From Rhodococcus sovatensis (GTDB lineage: Bacteria > Actinomycetota > Actinomycetes > Mycobacteriales > Mycobacteriaceae), in contig NZ_CP147846.1 in NCBI RefSeq assembly GCF_037327425.1, forward strand, positions 3,472,001-3,536,000: a stretch of DNA of 64,000 bases, in the 5' to 3' direction. Below, in pieces: positions 17,281 through 26,020 of the stretch. The notes under the pieces were generated by a model, which worked only from the letters and a program-made list of their open reading frames with translations, made no database searches and was not told the DNA's origin. Both the position numbers and the translations under genes were made by a program. How positions within the stretch are numbered: position 1 is the stretch's first letter; each line of letters starts with the position of its first letter.

Positions 17281-18090
17281 ATGTCTCGTCGCTACAGCCT
17301 CTTCGCTGGAAAGCGCAGTCGTTTCGCAGGAAAGGTAGCCCTGCCTTTCGCCGCACTGTCGTGTGCCGCCTTGCTGGCCGTTCCTGCGACCGCGGCAGCG
17401 GATCCGGCCCCGGCGGCACCCGCCGGGGTGGATGCGGTGTCGCAGGCTGCTGCCGAGGCGATCGCGGCTACCCGCACTGACGTCGCAGAAGCCACCGATG
17501 CCAATCCACTCGCGGCGCTCGACGCCGTCAACAAGATCCTGACCGACTTCGGCATCACCCCGTTCTTCTACCCGACCGCCGCCATCAACTGCGCCGCAGC
17601 TCCCGGCGCACCACTCGGCATCGTCCCCGGCGTCGCAGGTGGCGCGCCCGGACCGTGGCCGAATCTGACCATTCCGGCGCCCATCGCCCTCCCCGCACTG
17701 AACGCGGTCGAGAAGGGTGAGACGATGTTCGCCTTCGTGCCTGCAGGGATCGTCGACGACTCGGGTGACAAGACCGGCATGCAGGTGGCCTGGTTCAACG
17801 TCAATACATTCCAGGGCGGTTTCGCCGACATGGGCGGAGCAACCGCCACACTGGTCGACTCGGTGCTGGCCAACCTCGACGTACTGCCGCTCGTCAAGGA
17901 TGCGATTCGCGGACCGTTGACCGAAGCACTGTCCGCGCTGCCCGCAGCCGGCGCCCGCGCAGTTCCGGTCGAGACCGGAACCGGCACCGTCCTCGCCGCT
18001 GTATTCGGCACCGTGAACCACAAGGCAGTCGACGGAAGCGACCAGAGCTGCTTCTTCTTCCCGACAGTCGGGTTGGTCAACGTCGGCTGA
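17281..18090 (+). CDS. Secreted Ala-rich protein, paralogue of 13617-14429
   Basis: This 269-aa protein starts at ATG 17281 with AGGAG 6 nt upstream. It has a long basic N-region (SRRYSLFAGKRSRFAGK), a hydrophobic core and a cleavage site near TAAADPAP. A helical Ala-rich region precedes a domain that opens FFYPTAAINC and closes CFFFPTVGLVNVG. That reproduces the F-x-x-PT/Cys bracket of the 13617-14429 protein, and the middle portion (F-AFVPAG...VAWFNVNT) aligns with its (FVFTALG...VTWLNLDN). Two copies within 4 kb suggest an old duplication. Function unknown; exported by Sec. Confidence 0.8.
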   Translation: MSRRYSLFAGKRSRFAGKVALPFAALSCAALLAVPATAAADPAPAAPAGVDAVSQAAAEAIAATRTDVAEATDANPLAALDAVNKILTDFGITPFFYPTAAINCAAAPGAPLGIVPGVAGGAPGPWPNLTIPAPIALPALNAVEKGETMFAFVPAGIVDDSGDKTGMQVAWFNVNTFQGGFADMGGATATLVDSVLANLDVLPLVKDAIRGPLTEALSALPAAGARAVPVETGTGTVLAAVFGTVNHKAVDGSDQSCFFFPTVGLVNVG

Positions 18091-18140
18091 TCGAAGCGTC
18101 CACCAGCGTCCGTGCGTCGACTTCGAGATAACCTCTGTCG

Positions 18141-19439
18141 ATGCACGGACGTTTGCATCCGACCGACGCTCAGACCTACTGGATGTCCACGAAGATCCCC
18201 AACGATCAATTCCTGCTGTACTGCTTCGATACCGACGCTACGGCTCGATCCGTTCGCGCCGACCTACTCGGCAACGCGCGCAGCATCGAGGAACTGAACG
18301 TACGCATTGCGGACGTCCCACTGACGCTCGGCTATCCGCGCCTCGCGCCCGCTCCGATCGACGACGGCCACATCCTCGAGCATGACCGTCCGGGCAGCTG
18401 GAATGCCTGCAGGAACCAGGTCGCCGAGCTGTTCTCCCGACAGCTCGATCAACACGAAACAGTCTGGCGCCTACACCTTTTCGATCACGTGACCGGGGCC
18501 CCACGATGCCACGGACCTGCTTTGGTTGCAGTACTGCAACTGTCACACGCGCTGGGCGACGGCCGTATCGCATCCGCCGTCGCCCGCCGATTGTTCGGTG
18601 ATCACCGCGAGAAGGCGACCGACACGGTCGATCGGGGACGGTTCCGATTCCGCGAGTTCATCCGAAGATCCTCTCGCGCACAGGAAATGGAACGCATACT
18701 CACCGCCGACACGAACGCCGGAGCGGTACCTCCCCAGGCACCTGGCCGACGCCTGACCCGCGTGAACGTTGCGCCGTCGGGCCTCACCTCGGTGCGGTGC
18801 GTCGTGCGGGACCGATCCGAGCTCACCGCGTCGGGAATCAGTGTCACGGTCGGTGCGTCCACCGCGATCTCTCTTGCCCTCTCTCGATATCTCGCCCTGC
18901 ACGGCGAAGAGGTGCCGGTAGGGCTCGGTGCGGAGATCACCCTCGGCAAAACCGGTCGACGACGAGCACGCAACCATTTTCGCAACGCCGGCGTAGATCT
19001 CCTTCCGACGATCGAGGATCTCCCACGCCGCGCTCATGCGATTGCAACAGCACTATCGGATCGACAGGCCCGAGCCGAACACCCGGCGATGGAGGCACAG
19101 AGTCTGGCGACAGAAATGGTGCCTGCGATCCTGCTGCACTGGGGTATCCGACAGTTCGACGTCACCGCAGTTCCGGATTTGGTCACCGGAAACACCGTCG
19201 TGTCGAGCGTGGCACGCGGTGACGACGACCTTCACCTCGGTGGCGGTCGGGTTCGATTCACCGCCGGATTCCCGGCGCTCTCCCCGGTCATGGGGCTCAC
19301 CCACGGAGTCCACGGAATCGGCGAGGCCGTGACACTGAGCGTGACGTCCTCGGAATCCGCGATGGAAGATCCCGATGTGTACCAGACGCTGTTGAGCGAC
19401 GCAGTCGACGACGTCGCGTACGCTTTTGCACGCCTGTGA
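18141..19439 (+). CDS. WS/DGAT-superfamily acyltransferase-like protein with altered active-site motif
   Basis: This 432-aa protein resembles wax-ester synthase/diacylglycerol acyltransferases. The N-terminal LHPTDAQTYW corresponds to the L-S-P-x-D-x-x-F opening, and the C-terminal half has the paired FNPSGPG-like region replaced by VVSSVARGDDDLHLGGGRVRFTAGFP. The catalytic HHxxxDG motif reads SHALGDG at residues 135-141, so the first His is Ser while the catalytic second His and Asp remain. Rhodococci carry many such paralogues for triacylglycerol and wax storage. Whether this copy is active cannot be told. It lies just before a cutinase-like hydrolase on the same strand. Confidence 0.72.
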   Translation: MHGRLHPTDAQTYWMSTKIPNDQFLLYCFDTDATARSVRADLLGNARSIEELNVRIADVPLTLGYPRLAPAPIDDGHILEHDRPGSWNACRNQVAELFSRQLDQHETVWRLHLFDHVTGAPRCHGPALVAVLQLSHALGDGRIASAVARRLFGDHREKATDTVDRGRFRFREFIRRSSRAQEMERILTADTNAGAVPPQAPGRRLTRVNVAPSGLTSVRCVVRDRSELTASGISVTVGASTAISLALSRYLALHGEEVPVGLGAEITLGKTGRRRARNHFRNAGVDLLPTIEDLPRRAHAIATALSDRQARAEHPAMEAQSLATEMVPAILLHWGIRQFDVTAVPDLVTGNTVVSSVARGDDDLHLGGGRVRFTAGFPALSPVMGLTHGVHGIGEAVTLSVTSSESAMEDPDVYQTLLSDAVDDVAYAFARL

Positions 19440-19505
19440 TGATTGCCAGAGTCTTCTCAGTATCGACCGGGCACTCGTCTCAGGATGATCGTCCACAGTG
19501 TGTAT

Positions 19506-20360
19506 ATGAGGCACATGACGGTTCTGGCGGTCGGCGGCACAGGTGAGTCCTACCCGGACGACCCTCGGACCGAAGTGACCGGTCTGCTGCGCCATGTGAC
19601 CGATGCGCTCGATCCTCGGTTCACTACTCGATGGGTCGGTTATCCGGCGTCGTACGGTCCGGTCGCGGCAGGGGGCCTCAGCTATCGGCAGAGCACACAG
19701 GTAGGGGTCCGGCGGTTGATCAGCGCTCTCCGCGACACCGAAGGACCGATCGCCCTGATCGGATACTCGCAGGGAAGCTCGGTCGTCCGCGAGGTGCTCG
19801 GACTGATGGCTTCGGGTGAACTGACTGTGCCTTCGGTGATGGCGGCCGGCCTGATCTCCGATCCGCAGCAACCCGAGGGCGTCATAACCGGCTGCCAGGG
19901 CCGAGGCGTCGCGGGCGTCGGACCGGCGTGGCCCGCTGCCGTCGAGGTGATGTGGATCGGGCACCCGCACGACATGATCTGCAACGCCAGCGACGACAGC
20001 CTCATTCGTGACATCGCCGACCTCACCCGGTGGATGTCGTTCCGAACCACGAAATTGTGGCGACACGACCTTTGGGAACTCGCTCGCACCAACAGCTTTC
20101 AGAACGCCGCGAAAACTCGCCTGTCGCCGCGGCAGTGGGTTCGTGATGGGCGACGCCTGCGCGTCGCGGCGAGGGAGCTGGCCGGGTATCTGCCGAGCTC
20201 GCTGACATGGCGGAGCTACCGTGTGTCCAATCCGGCCGGGGACCGGCATGTCGCCTACGCGAGCGAGCCGCTCGACAAGAGTGGACTGACTGGCTGTCAG
20301 ATCCTGGCCCAGTGGCTACAGGTGAATGCCACGTTCGGAAGTTACGAACTTGCGGCCTGA
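19506..20360 (+). CDS. Cutinase/PE-PPE-type alpha/beta-hydrolase
   Basis: This 284-aa serine hydrolase carries the nucleophile motif GYSQG with S88 and the strand-turn TVLAVGGTGESY typical of the PE-PPE/cutinase-like hydrolases of mycolata. A catalytic Asp may be in GHPHDMICNA, and the His in GDRHVAYA. There is no signal peptide at the chosen start; earlier in-frame codons (TTG 19443, ATG 19485) do not create one either. The start is uncertain between ATG 19506 and ATG 19515. The gene follows the WS/DGAT-like gene by 66 bp, hinting at shared lipid metabolism. Its stop abuts the convergent SRPBCC gene. Confidence 0.78.
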   Translation: MRHMTVLAVGGTGESYPDDPRTEVTGLLRHVTDALDPRFTTRWVGYPASYGPVAAGGLSYRQSTQVGVRRLISALRDTEGPIALIGYSQGSSVVREVLGLMASGELTVPSVMAAGLISDPQQPEGVITGCQGRGVAGVGPAWPAAVEVMWIGHPHDMICNASDDSLIRDIADLTRWMSFRTTKLWRHDLWELARTNSFQNAAKTRLSPRQWVRDGRRLRVAARELAGYLPSSLTWRSYRVSNPAGDRHVAYASEPLDKSGLTGCQILAQWLQVNATFGSYELAA

Positions 20361-20831
20361 TCAGGCCTTCTCTGCCTCGACCTTCAATTGGGCAAGGCCT
20401 TTCTCGAAGTCTTTGCCGACCACTTTGTCCATCGGAAAGACCTTGCCGACGAGTCGGAAGAACAGATTGCTCGTCCCGGTCATCGCCCAGGTGACCTCGG
20501 AACCGTTCGGGCCCGGATCGATGGTGAAGGTGGTGACGTTCTGAGCTTTGAACGGTTTGGTGAACACCAGGTCCAGAACGACGATCTGGCCGGGCTTCGA
20601 ATCGGTGATGACCATACTGCCCGCACCGGCCTTCCGATTGCCGGACCAGGCGTACGACGCACCGACGCCCGAATCCGGACCGGAGTAGGTGCGCTTCAGA
20701 TCAGGATCGGCATCTTCCCACGGCGACCAGCTCCGCCACTTCTGGAAGTTGTCCAGCAACGAGTGAATCTTCTCCGGCGATGCCTGGATCACCGTCGAGC
20801 GTTCGACCAGGAAGCTGCTGTCCGATGCCAT
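20361..20831 (-). CDS. SRPBCC-family (START-like) protein
   Basis: This 156-aa protein has the polyketide-cyclase/START-like fold: VERSTVIQASPEKIHSLLDNFQKWRSWSPWEDADPD is the usual opening, and GSEVTWAMTGTSN lies before a C-terminal helix. Such proteins bind hydrophobic ligands, and no catalytic residue is identifiable. It follows the VOC gene by 13 bp on the same strand and is probably cotranscribed. It ends tail to tail with the cutinase-like gene with no spacer. Confidence 0.88.
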   Translation of the reverse strand: MASDSSFLVERSTVIQASPEKIHSLLDNFQKWRSWSPWEDADPDLKRTYSGPDSGVGASYAWSGNRKAGAGSMVITDSKPGQIVVLDLVFTKPFKAQNVTTFTIDPGPNGSEVTWAMTGTSNLFFRLVGKVFPMDKVVGKDFEKGLAQLKVEAEKA

Positions 20832-20844
20832 GAGCGAATAGTAG

Positions 20845-21210
20845 TCAGTCGCGCTGACACAGGCAGAACAAGTGGCCGACCGGATCTCGGAACACCGAGA
20901 AACCCGGATGATTCTCGTTGCCTTCGATCTTTCGCGCGCCGATCCCGAGAACGTACTGCTCGGTCACTTCCATGTCGTCGACGACGAAATCGAGGTGGAT
21001 CTTGACGCCATGCGCGGGCCACTCGATCGGAACGAAATCGGTGGACTTCTGGAACGCAAGGCGCAGCTGACCCGGGCCCTGCAGCACTGACCAGTCACCG
21101 TCCGAACGGGCGATCTCCCAACCGAGCACTTGCCGGTAGAAGTCCATCAGCGCCGCCGGATCTGGGCAGTCGAGAACGGTGTAGTCCATGTCGATCTTCG
21201 GGGCTGTCAT
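20845..21210 (-). CDS. VOC-superfamily (glyoxalase/bleomycin-resistance fold) protein
   Basis: This 121-aa protein has one pair of beta-alpha-beta-beta-beta modules: YTVLDCPDPAALMDFYRQVLGWEI and HLDFVVDDMEV...GFSVFRDPVGHLFCLCQ. The dimeric VOC fold, with metal ligands drawn from paired strands (H in IHLDF, the C-terminal strand FCLCQ), fits a dioxygenase, lyase or antibiotic-binding role, but the substrate is not predictable. The gene probably starts a two-gene operon with the SRPBCC gene. Confidence 0.88.
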   Translation of the reverse strand: MTAPKIDMDYTVLDCPDPAALMDFYRQVLGWEIARSDGDWSVLQGPGQLRLAFQKSTDFVPIEWPAHGVKIHLDFVVDDMEVTEQYVLGIGARKIEGNENHPGFSVFRDPVGHLFCLCQRD

Positions 21211-21265
21211 GGTTCTCGACCCTAGCTGTCAGCTCTGTCCGGCACAGCCCTGTTCGGCACAGACA

Positions 21266-21306
21266 AATGGCACGATGCTCAGCCTGAGGCGTTGCATCGT
21301 GCCATT
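21266..21306 (-). terminator. 13-bp hairpin downstream of the mycolyltransferase gene
   Basis: AATGGCACGATGC (21266-21278) pairs perfectly with 21294-21306 across a 15-nt loop that itself contains CTCAG-C-CTGAG. It begins 28 bp after the stop of the minus-strand esterase. A tandem CTGTYCGGCACAG lies just beyond. Likely a terminator; no long U-run is present. Confidence 0.6.
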
Positions 21307-21333
21307 CGTCCGGAAGTCGTAGAAGCGGTTGTA

Positions 21334-22290
21334 CTACTGGCCGAACGCTGGTGCGAAGGTGGTGAACCATGCGTCGTGCAGGTGCGCTTCCCAGAAGTTC
21401 CACCAATGCGTTCCGGTTCCGGTGATGCGAACCTGCGGGTTGATGCCCGCTGCACGCAGGGCCGTCACGTAGGTGCTGCTGCTAAGACCGGACGCGGTTT
21501 CCAGCGGAACCATCTGAGCGAACTTGACGGGGTCGAAGCTGGCGCTGACCGGGTTGACGCTCGGGTCGGTCAGTGGTGAGCCTGTTCCTGCGGAGACGAA
21601 GACCGAGGTGTTGCGGAGCGCGCCGACATTCAACAGCGGATCGTTGGCGAGCCAGGAAGCCGACGGCCACGCACCCCACATGTTGCTGGCGTTTCCGCCC
21701 ATTTCGCCGACCGAGACCTGGATGCCCTGCGCATATCCCGGGCTGCTGGCCGTCGGGTAGCCGCTGAACGATGCGACTGCCTTGTAGAAGTCAGGGTGAT
21801 GGGCTGCAAGATTCAGCGCCGAGGTACCGCTCATCGAGAGACCTGCAATGGCGTTGTTCACGCCGTCGCTGCCGAACTGGTCGGCCATGACCGGGGGCAG
21901 CTCCTGCGTGAGGAAGGTTTCCCACTTCACGACGCCGAGCTTGGGGTCGGGACGCTCCCAGTCGGTGTAGAACGTTCCGCCGCCGCCGTAGGGGATGACC
22001 ACGTTGACGTGCTTGTCGGCGAAGAACTGCTCGACGTCGGTCTCGATGAGCCAGCCGTTGTTGTCATCAGGCGCACGCAAACCATCGAGCAGGTAGATGG
22101 TGGGCGCGGGGCCTCCACCGGCGGCCTTCAAGACCTTGACCGGGATGTCCTTGTTCATCGCATCCGAGTGGACATACACCAGAGCCGAGTCCGCCTGCGC
22201 GACGCCAGTGCCCACGAATATGGCTCCGAACGCTGCGATCAGCATGGCTACGAGTCCCAGCGTCAAGCTGCGGGCACGAGAAAACATCAA
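21334..22290 (-). CDS. Secreted mycolyltransferase / Ag85-type esterase
   Basis: This 318-aa exported protein has a signal peptide (hydrophobic 9-30, cleavage near VAQA-DSA). The esterase-D/antigen-85 fold is clear: TIYLLDGLRAPDDNNGW, the nucleophile motif GLSMSG at 150-155 with S152, and the catalytic His in GTHWWNFW (H295). A Glu in VPLETASG is the likely third member. These enzymes move mycolates between trehalose monomycolate molecules and onto arabinogalactan, so it marks a mycolic-acid envelope. It lacks the extra C-terminal domain seen in some family members. Monocistronic, with a hairpin downstream. Confidence 0.92.
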   Translation of the reverse strand: MMFSRARSLTLGLVAMLIAAFGAIFVGTGVAQADSALVYVHSDAMNKDIPVKVLKAAGGGPAPTIYLLDGLRAPDDNNGWLIETDVEQFFADKHVNVVIPYGGGGTFYTDWERPDPKLGVVKWETFLTQELPPVMADQFGSDGVNNAIAGLSMSGTSALNLAAHHPDFYKAVASFSGYPTASSPGYAQGIQVSVGEMGGNASNMWGAWPSASWLANDPLLNVGALRNTSVFVSAGTGSPLTDPSVNPVSASFDPVKFAQMVPLETASGLSSSTYVTALRAAGINPQVRITGTGTHWWNFWEAHLHDAWFTTFAPAFGQ

Positions 22291-22369
22291 ACAATCCCTA
22301 TCGTCGAATCGAACCGACCTTCGGGAGGCAGGGTAACAGGGAAATAACGTCGATGCTCGATCGTGACTT

Positions 22370-24256
22370 TCACACGATCCACAGAGCGGCGTACGGCGGG
22401 ACCCACACGACGCCGTCGCGCTGAGTCAGGTCGTGTCCGGTGAGCACCTCGGTGGGATCGGTCAGGCCGAGCTCGTACAGCTGCGTGTGTGGGAACGGGC
22501 GATCGTGTCCGGTGACGTTGAAGACGCCGACGAACGTTCCGCTCGGGTGGCGGCGTTGCAGCACCAGCAGTCCGTCGTCGGAATCGGCGAGGACCGCTAC
22601 CGTCGCCTCCGAATGCAGCATCGCGAGCCCCTTCCGCACGCGGGCGATGTGCGCAATGCCGTCGAATACCCGTTGCGCGTCGCTCCCCTGCTCGAACCGT
22701 CGCGCGCGGTCTTCGTCGGTGACGCGGGGACGATGAACCCAGCGGTTGTCGTTCTCGTGGCCTGGTTCGCTCGCCCAGTCGGGATCTCCCGGCGAGCCGA
22801 TCTCGTCGCCGCTCCACACGACGGGAATTCCGCCCCATGCCGCGACGATCGCGTGCGCGAGGAAGAGTCGCGCGAACCCACCGTCGGGGTCCATTCTCGA
22901 CGGCCCGAGACCGCTCAGGGCGGCCGCGGTGCCGCTGATCCGCCGGTCCCCCGTTTCCGGGTTGTGTTGAAAAACAAGACCTTCCGACCACGAACCGTCG
23001 AATTCTCCGGCGTACCAGTCCGCCAAGAAATGTCGGTGACCCACACCGGTGATGCCGCGCGCTGCGGCGTCGCCGTCGTCGATCGCCCACCCGATGTCGT
23101 CGTGACAACGCACGTAGGTCACCCACGTCCCACTGGGCGGCGTGGGAGGCAGAGCCGCCAGCGCGTGACGCGCCAGATCTGTGCTGCCGGACGCCAGCAT
23201 CGACCAGATCTGCACCATCAAACAGTTGTGATAGGCGATGTCGGACACCCGCCCGGTGTGCCGGCCGATCCCCAAGTACGGCATCAGATCTCGCGGACCG
23301 ACTATTGCCTCGGCCTTGAACAGTGTGGCCGGCGCAGCCAGACGGCACGTGGTGCGCAACGCCTGCGTGATCGCGTGCACCTCGGGCTGGTTCTGACAGT
23401 TCGTTCCGAGCCTCTTCCACAGGAACGCGATAGCGTCCAGCCGCAGCACCTCGATTCCCAGATTCGCCAGATCCATGACGATGCCTGCGAATTCGAGGAG
23501 CACATCGGGGTTCGACCAGTCCAGGTCCCACTGCCATTCGTTGAACGTGGTCCATACCCATTCGTCCAACTCGGGATCCAAGGAGAAGCTGCCGGGCGCG
23601 AAGTCCGGAAACACCTCGGGGAGGGTCCGCTCGAACGAATCGGGAGTCTCACGATCGGGATAGATATGGAAGTAGTCCCGGTACCTTCGATCTCCACCGC
23701 GAGCTTTGACCGCCCATTCATGTTCGCGTGCAACGTGATTGAGAACAAGATCGACAACGGGACTGATACCACGTTCCCGCAGGGAAGTTGCCAGGTCGCG
23801 CAGGTCCTCGGTGGTGCCCAAGTCCGGCCGCACGACCCCGAAGTCCATCACCGCATAACCACCGTCGTTGTCCCCCGGCCGCGGTTTCAGCAGAGGCATC
23901 AGGTGGAGGTAGGTGACGCCCAGGTCGGTGAGGTGATCGAGCCGCTCCCCGAGCCCCTTCAGCGTCGTTCCGTAGCGATCGACGTAGCAGGCATATCCGA
24001 ACATATCCGGTCGCTGGAACCAGTCGGGTGCCAGCAGTCGACGTTGGTCCAGGAGGTGAAGTTCGTCCGACCGGTCGGCGAAACCACGAGCGGCCACCTC
24101 GACGAGTCGGGCCGCGACGTCGTCGGGATTGTCGTAGAGCGCAGTAACGGCGTCATGCAGGTCGGGCCACCACTGCTCGAGTCTCAGTTGAAAGCTCTGG
24201 CGCCGGTGGGTGGGTAGTGTCGCGAGGGTCTCGAGTGCTGCCTCGGAAAGCGCCAT
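22370..24256 (-). CDS. Amylosucrase-like GH13 (GH13_4) glucosyltransferase
   Basis: This 628-aa protein has the amylosucrase layout: a helical N-domain (1-85), then a (beta/alpha)8 barrel starting DWFQRPDMFGYACYVDRYG, with HLMPLLKPRPGDNDGGYAV. The catalytic Asp is in VLRLDAIAF, the acid/base Glu in LFKAEAIVG, and the transition-state stabiliser region is RCHDDIGWA. DNDGGYAV is diagnostic for amylosucrase over ordinary alpha-amylase. The enzyme would build alpha-1,4-glucan from sucrose, or act as a sucrose hydrolase. No signal peptide, so it acts inside the cell. The start ATG 24256 lies beside a palindromic repeat. Confidence 0.88.
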   Translation of the reverse strand: MALSEAALETLATLPTHRRQSFQLRLEQWWPDLHDAVTALYDNPDDVAARLVEVAARGFADRSDELHLLDQRRLLAPDWFQRPDMFGYACYVDRYGTTLKGLGERLDHLTDLGVTYLHLMPLLKPRPGDNDGGYAVMDFGVVRPDLGTTEDLRDLATSLRERGISPVVDLVLNHVAREHEWAVKARGGDRRYRDYFHIYPDRETPDSFERTLPEVFPDFAPGSFSLDPELDEWVWTTFNEWQWDLDWSNPDVLLEFAGIVMDLANLGIEVLRLDAIAFLWKRLGTNCQNQPEVHAITQALRTTCRLAAPATLFKAEAIVGPRDLMPYLGIGRHTGRVSDIAYHNCLMVQIWSMLASGSTDLARHALAALPPTPPSGTWVTYVRCHDDIGWAIDDGDAAARGITGVGHRHFLADWYAGEFDGSWSEGLVFQHNPETGDRRISGTAAALSGLGPSRMDPDGGFARLFLAHAIVAAWGGIPVVWSGDEIGSPGDPDWASEPGHENDNRWVHRPRVTDEDRARRFEQGSDAQRVFDGIAHIARVRKGLAMLHSEATVAVLADSDDGLLVLQRRHPSGTFVGVFNVTGHDRPFPHTQLYELGLTDPTEVLTGHDLTQRDGVVWVPPYAALWIV

Positions 24257-24280
24257 ACATTCATGATGGCATGTTCCGCG

Positions 24281-24358
24281 GGGCCCAGTGGCTCCGCCAC
24301 AGTGGCGTGGTTAAGCGTGTTGGGGTGCACTTAACCGTGCCACTGGGCCGGAGGGCCG
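24281..24358. repeat. Dispersed palindromic repeat, degenerate copy overlapping an AraC-type gene end
   Basis: The core CAGTGGCGTGGTTAAGCGTG (24300-24319) faces TGCACTTAACCGTGCCACTG (24326-24345), pairing at 14 of 20 positions. Outer GGCCCAGTGG (24282-24291) and CCACTGGGCC (24340-24349) pair perfectly. The right arm is identical to the right arm of the perfect copy at 56831-56850. Its TTA is the stop codon of the AraC-type gene. Confidence 0.85.
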
Positions 24359-24772
24359 CTTACTGATCGGTCTGGTCACCTGCTTGGCGATGCACGACGG
24401 AATTCCCGCGGCTTCATCCGCCGACAGCTTCTTGTAGGTGCTCGGCGGCATTCCGACCAGTTCGGTGAAGCGGGTGCTGAACGTGCCGAGCGAGGAACAT
24501 CCGACCTCGAAGCACACGTCGGTGACGCTGAGATCGCCGCGCCGCAGAAGTGCCATCGCCCGCTCGATCCGCCTCGTCATCAGGTAGGAATAAGGCGACT
24601 CGCCGTAGGCCAGTTTGAACTGTCGGCTGAGGTAGCCCGCAGAGACGTTCACGCCACGGGCGAGAGCCTCGACGTCGAGAGGCTGCGCGTACTCGCGATC
24701 CATCCGGTCACGCACGCGTCGCAAGCGCACGAGATCCTTGCGCCGCTCTGCGGAGATGGATTCGGGAATCAC
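24311..24772 (-). CDS. AraC-family transcriptional regulator with repeat-encoded C-terminus
   Basis: This protein of about 153 aa consists mainly of the double helix-turn-helix AraC DNA-binding domain: VEALARGVNVSAGYLSRQFKLAYGESPYSYLMTRRIERAMALLRRGDLSVTDVCFEVGCSSLGTFSTRFTELVGMPPSTYKK, then CIAKQVTRP. The last 15 residues (RPSGPVARLSAPQHA) and stop are encoded by the palindromic repeat 24281-24358, so the native tail has been replaced. I set GTG 24772 as the start; the longer reading to 24853 would overlap the divergent gene that begins at 24833. No sensor domain is present. The target may be the divergent AlkZ-like gene, with which it shares a 60-bp gap. Confidence 0.82.
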   Translation of the reverse strand: MIPESISAERRKDLVRLRRVRDRMDREYAQPLDVEALARGVNVSAGYLSRQFKLAYGESPYSYLMTRRIERAMALLRRGDLSVTDVCFEVGCSSLGTFSTRFTELVGMPPSTYKKLSADEAAGIPSCIAKQVTRPISKRPSGPVARLSAPQHA

Positions 24773-24832
24773 AGGGCTGATCGTTCCACGGACTCGCGTC
24801 ACCCGCCAGAAGTTTGCCGTCACAATGAGTGC

Positions 24833-25999
24833 GTGAAGATCACCGACGCCCAACGCCGAGCCCGACTCGTGACACGTCAGTTCGCAGACGCCGCATCGCC
24901 GGAGGACGTCGTGTCGTCCGTGTTGGCGCTACACGCAACCGATCCGGCGACGGTGTACCTCTCGGTTCTGGCGCGGGCACGGTCTTCGACCGTCGAGGAC
25001 GTACGTGACGCGATGTACGACCGCCGCTCGCTCGTGCGACTCATGGCGATGCGTCGCACGTTGTTCGTCCTTGCGCACGACGATGTACCGGTCGTGCACG
25101 CTGCGGCCAGTCTCGGAGTCGCGAGAACGATGCGCGCACGGTTGAAGAAGCAGGTGTCGACGCTTCCGACCGAGCCGGTGGTCGAGAACGTCGAAAAGTG
25201 GCTCGCGGCAGTGGAAAAGGAGACGGACGCACAGTTGAGGTCCGTCGGGACTGCCACCGGTGCAGAACTTTCCGCGGCGGTTCCTCTACTCAAGACGGCG
25301 TTCCTCCCGACGACCGACAAGTCGTACGACGTCAAGCGGTACGTCACGTCTGAGGTGCTGGTGATGATGGCAGCGGAGGGGAAACTGGTGCGCGTCGAAC
25401 CGCGCGGAGCCTGGACTTCCCGACGCCACGCGTGGGCGCCGATCGAGGATTGGTGGCCGGACGGAATTCCGATGATGGACGAGGCCGAGGCACGCAGGGA
25501 GCTCGTACGCCGCTGGCTCGACGTGTTCGGACCAGCGACCGTCGACGACGTCCAGTGGTGGACCGGGTGGAACAAGACGCAGACTCGCACGGCGATTGCG
25601 GGGCTCGATACCGTCGACGTGGAATTGGCAGAAGGCGACGGAATCATGTTGTCCGACGCTGATATTTCGGGAGACGCATCCGGTGTCATGCTGTTGCCTG
25701 CGTTGGATCCGACACCGATGGGATGGAAGCACCGCAACTGGTACCTCGGCGAGCACAAGACGCCGCTGTTCGACACCTACGGCAACATCGGCCCGACGAT
25801 CTGGGCGGACGGCCGCATCGTCGGCGGCTGGGCCGTCAGTCCCGCCGGTGAGGTGGCGACGGAGTTGTTCGAGGACATCGGGGCTCAGGCTGCGGATGTT
25901 GTCGCCGAAGCGGGCCGAATCACCGATCTGCTCGACGGCGCCGCGGTTGTCCCGAGCTTCCCGACGCCGCTCGAAAAGCGGTTGAGGGGGAAGAAGTAG
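24833..25999 (+). CDS. Winged-helix (HTH_42, AlkZ/AlkX-like) DNA-binding protein
   Basis: This 388-aa protein starts at GTG 24833 and belongs to the HTH_42 family (formerly DUF1006), which includes the DNA glycosylases AlkZ and YcaQ/AlkX. Three tandem winged-helix segments follow ITDAQRRARLVTRQF; characteristic parts are LVRLMAMRRTLFVL, YLGEHKTPLFDTYGNIGPTIW and GRIVGGWAV. Some family members unhook interstrand crosslinks or alkylated bases through a Gln-x-(Gln/Asp) motif, but I cannot place that pair here with confidence. Divergent to an AraC-type regulator. Confidence 0.82.
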   Translation: MKITDAQRRARLVTRQFADAASPEDVVSSVLALHATDPATVYLSVLARARSSTVEDVRDAMYDRRSLVRLMAMRRTLFVLAHDDVPVVHAAASLGVARTMRARLKKQVSTLPTEPVVENVEKWLAAVEKETDAQLRSVGTATGAELSAAVPLLKTAFLPTTDKSYDVKRYVTSEVLVMMAAEGKLVRVEPRGAWTSRRHAWAPIEDWWPDGIPMMDEAEARRELVRRWLDVFGPATVDDVQWWTGWNKTQTRTAIAGLDTVDVELAEGDGIMLSDADISGDASGVMLLPALDPTPMGWKHRNWYLGEHKTPLFDTYGNIGPTIWADGRIVGGWAVSPAGEVATELFEDIGAQAADVVAEAGRITDLLDGAAVVPSFPTPLEKRLRGKK

Positions 26000-26020
26000 C
26001 GCGCTGGACAGTCACCTCTG

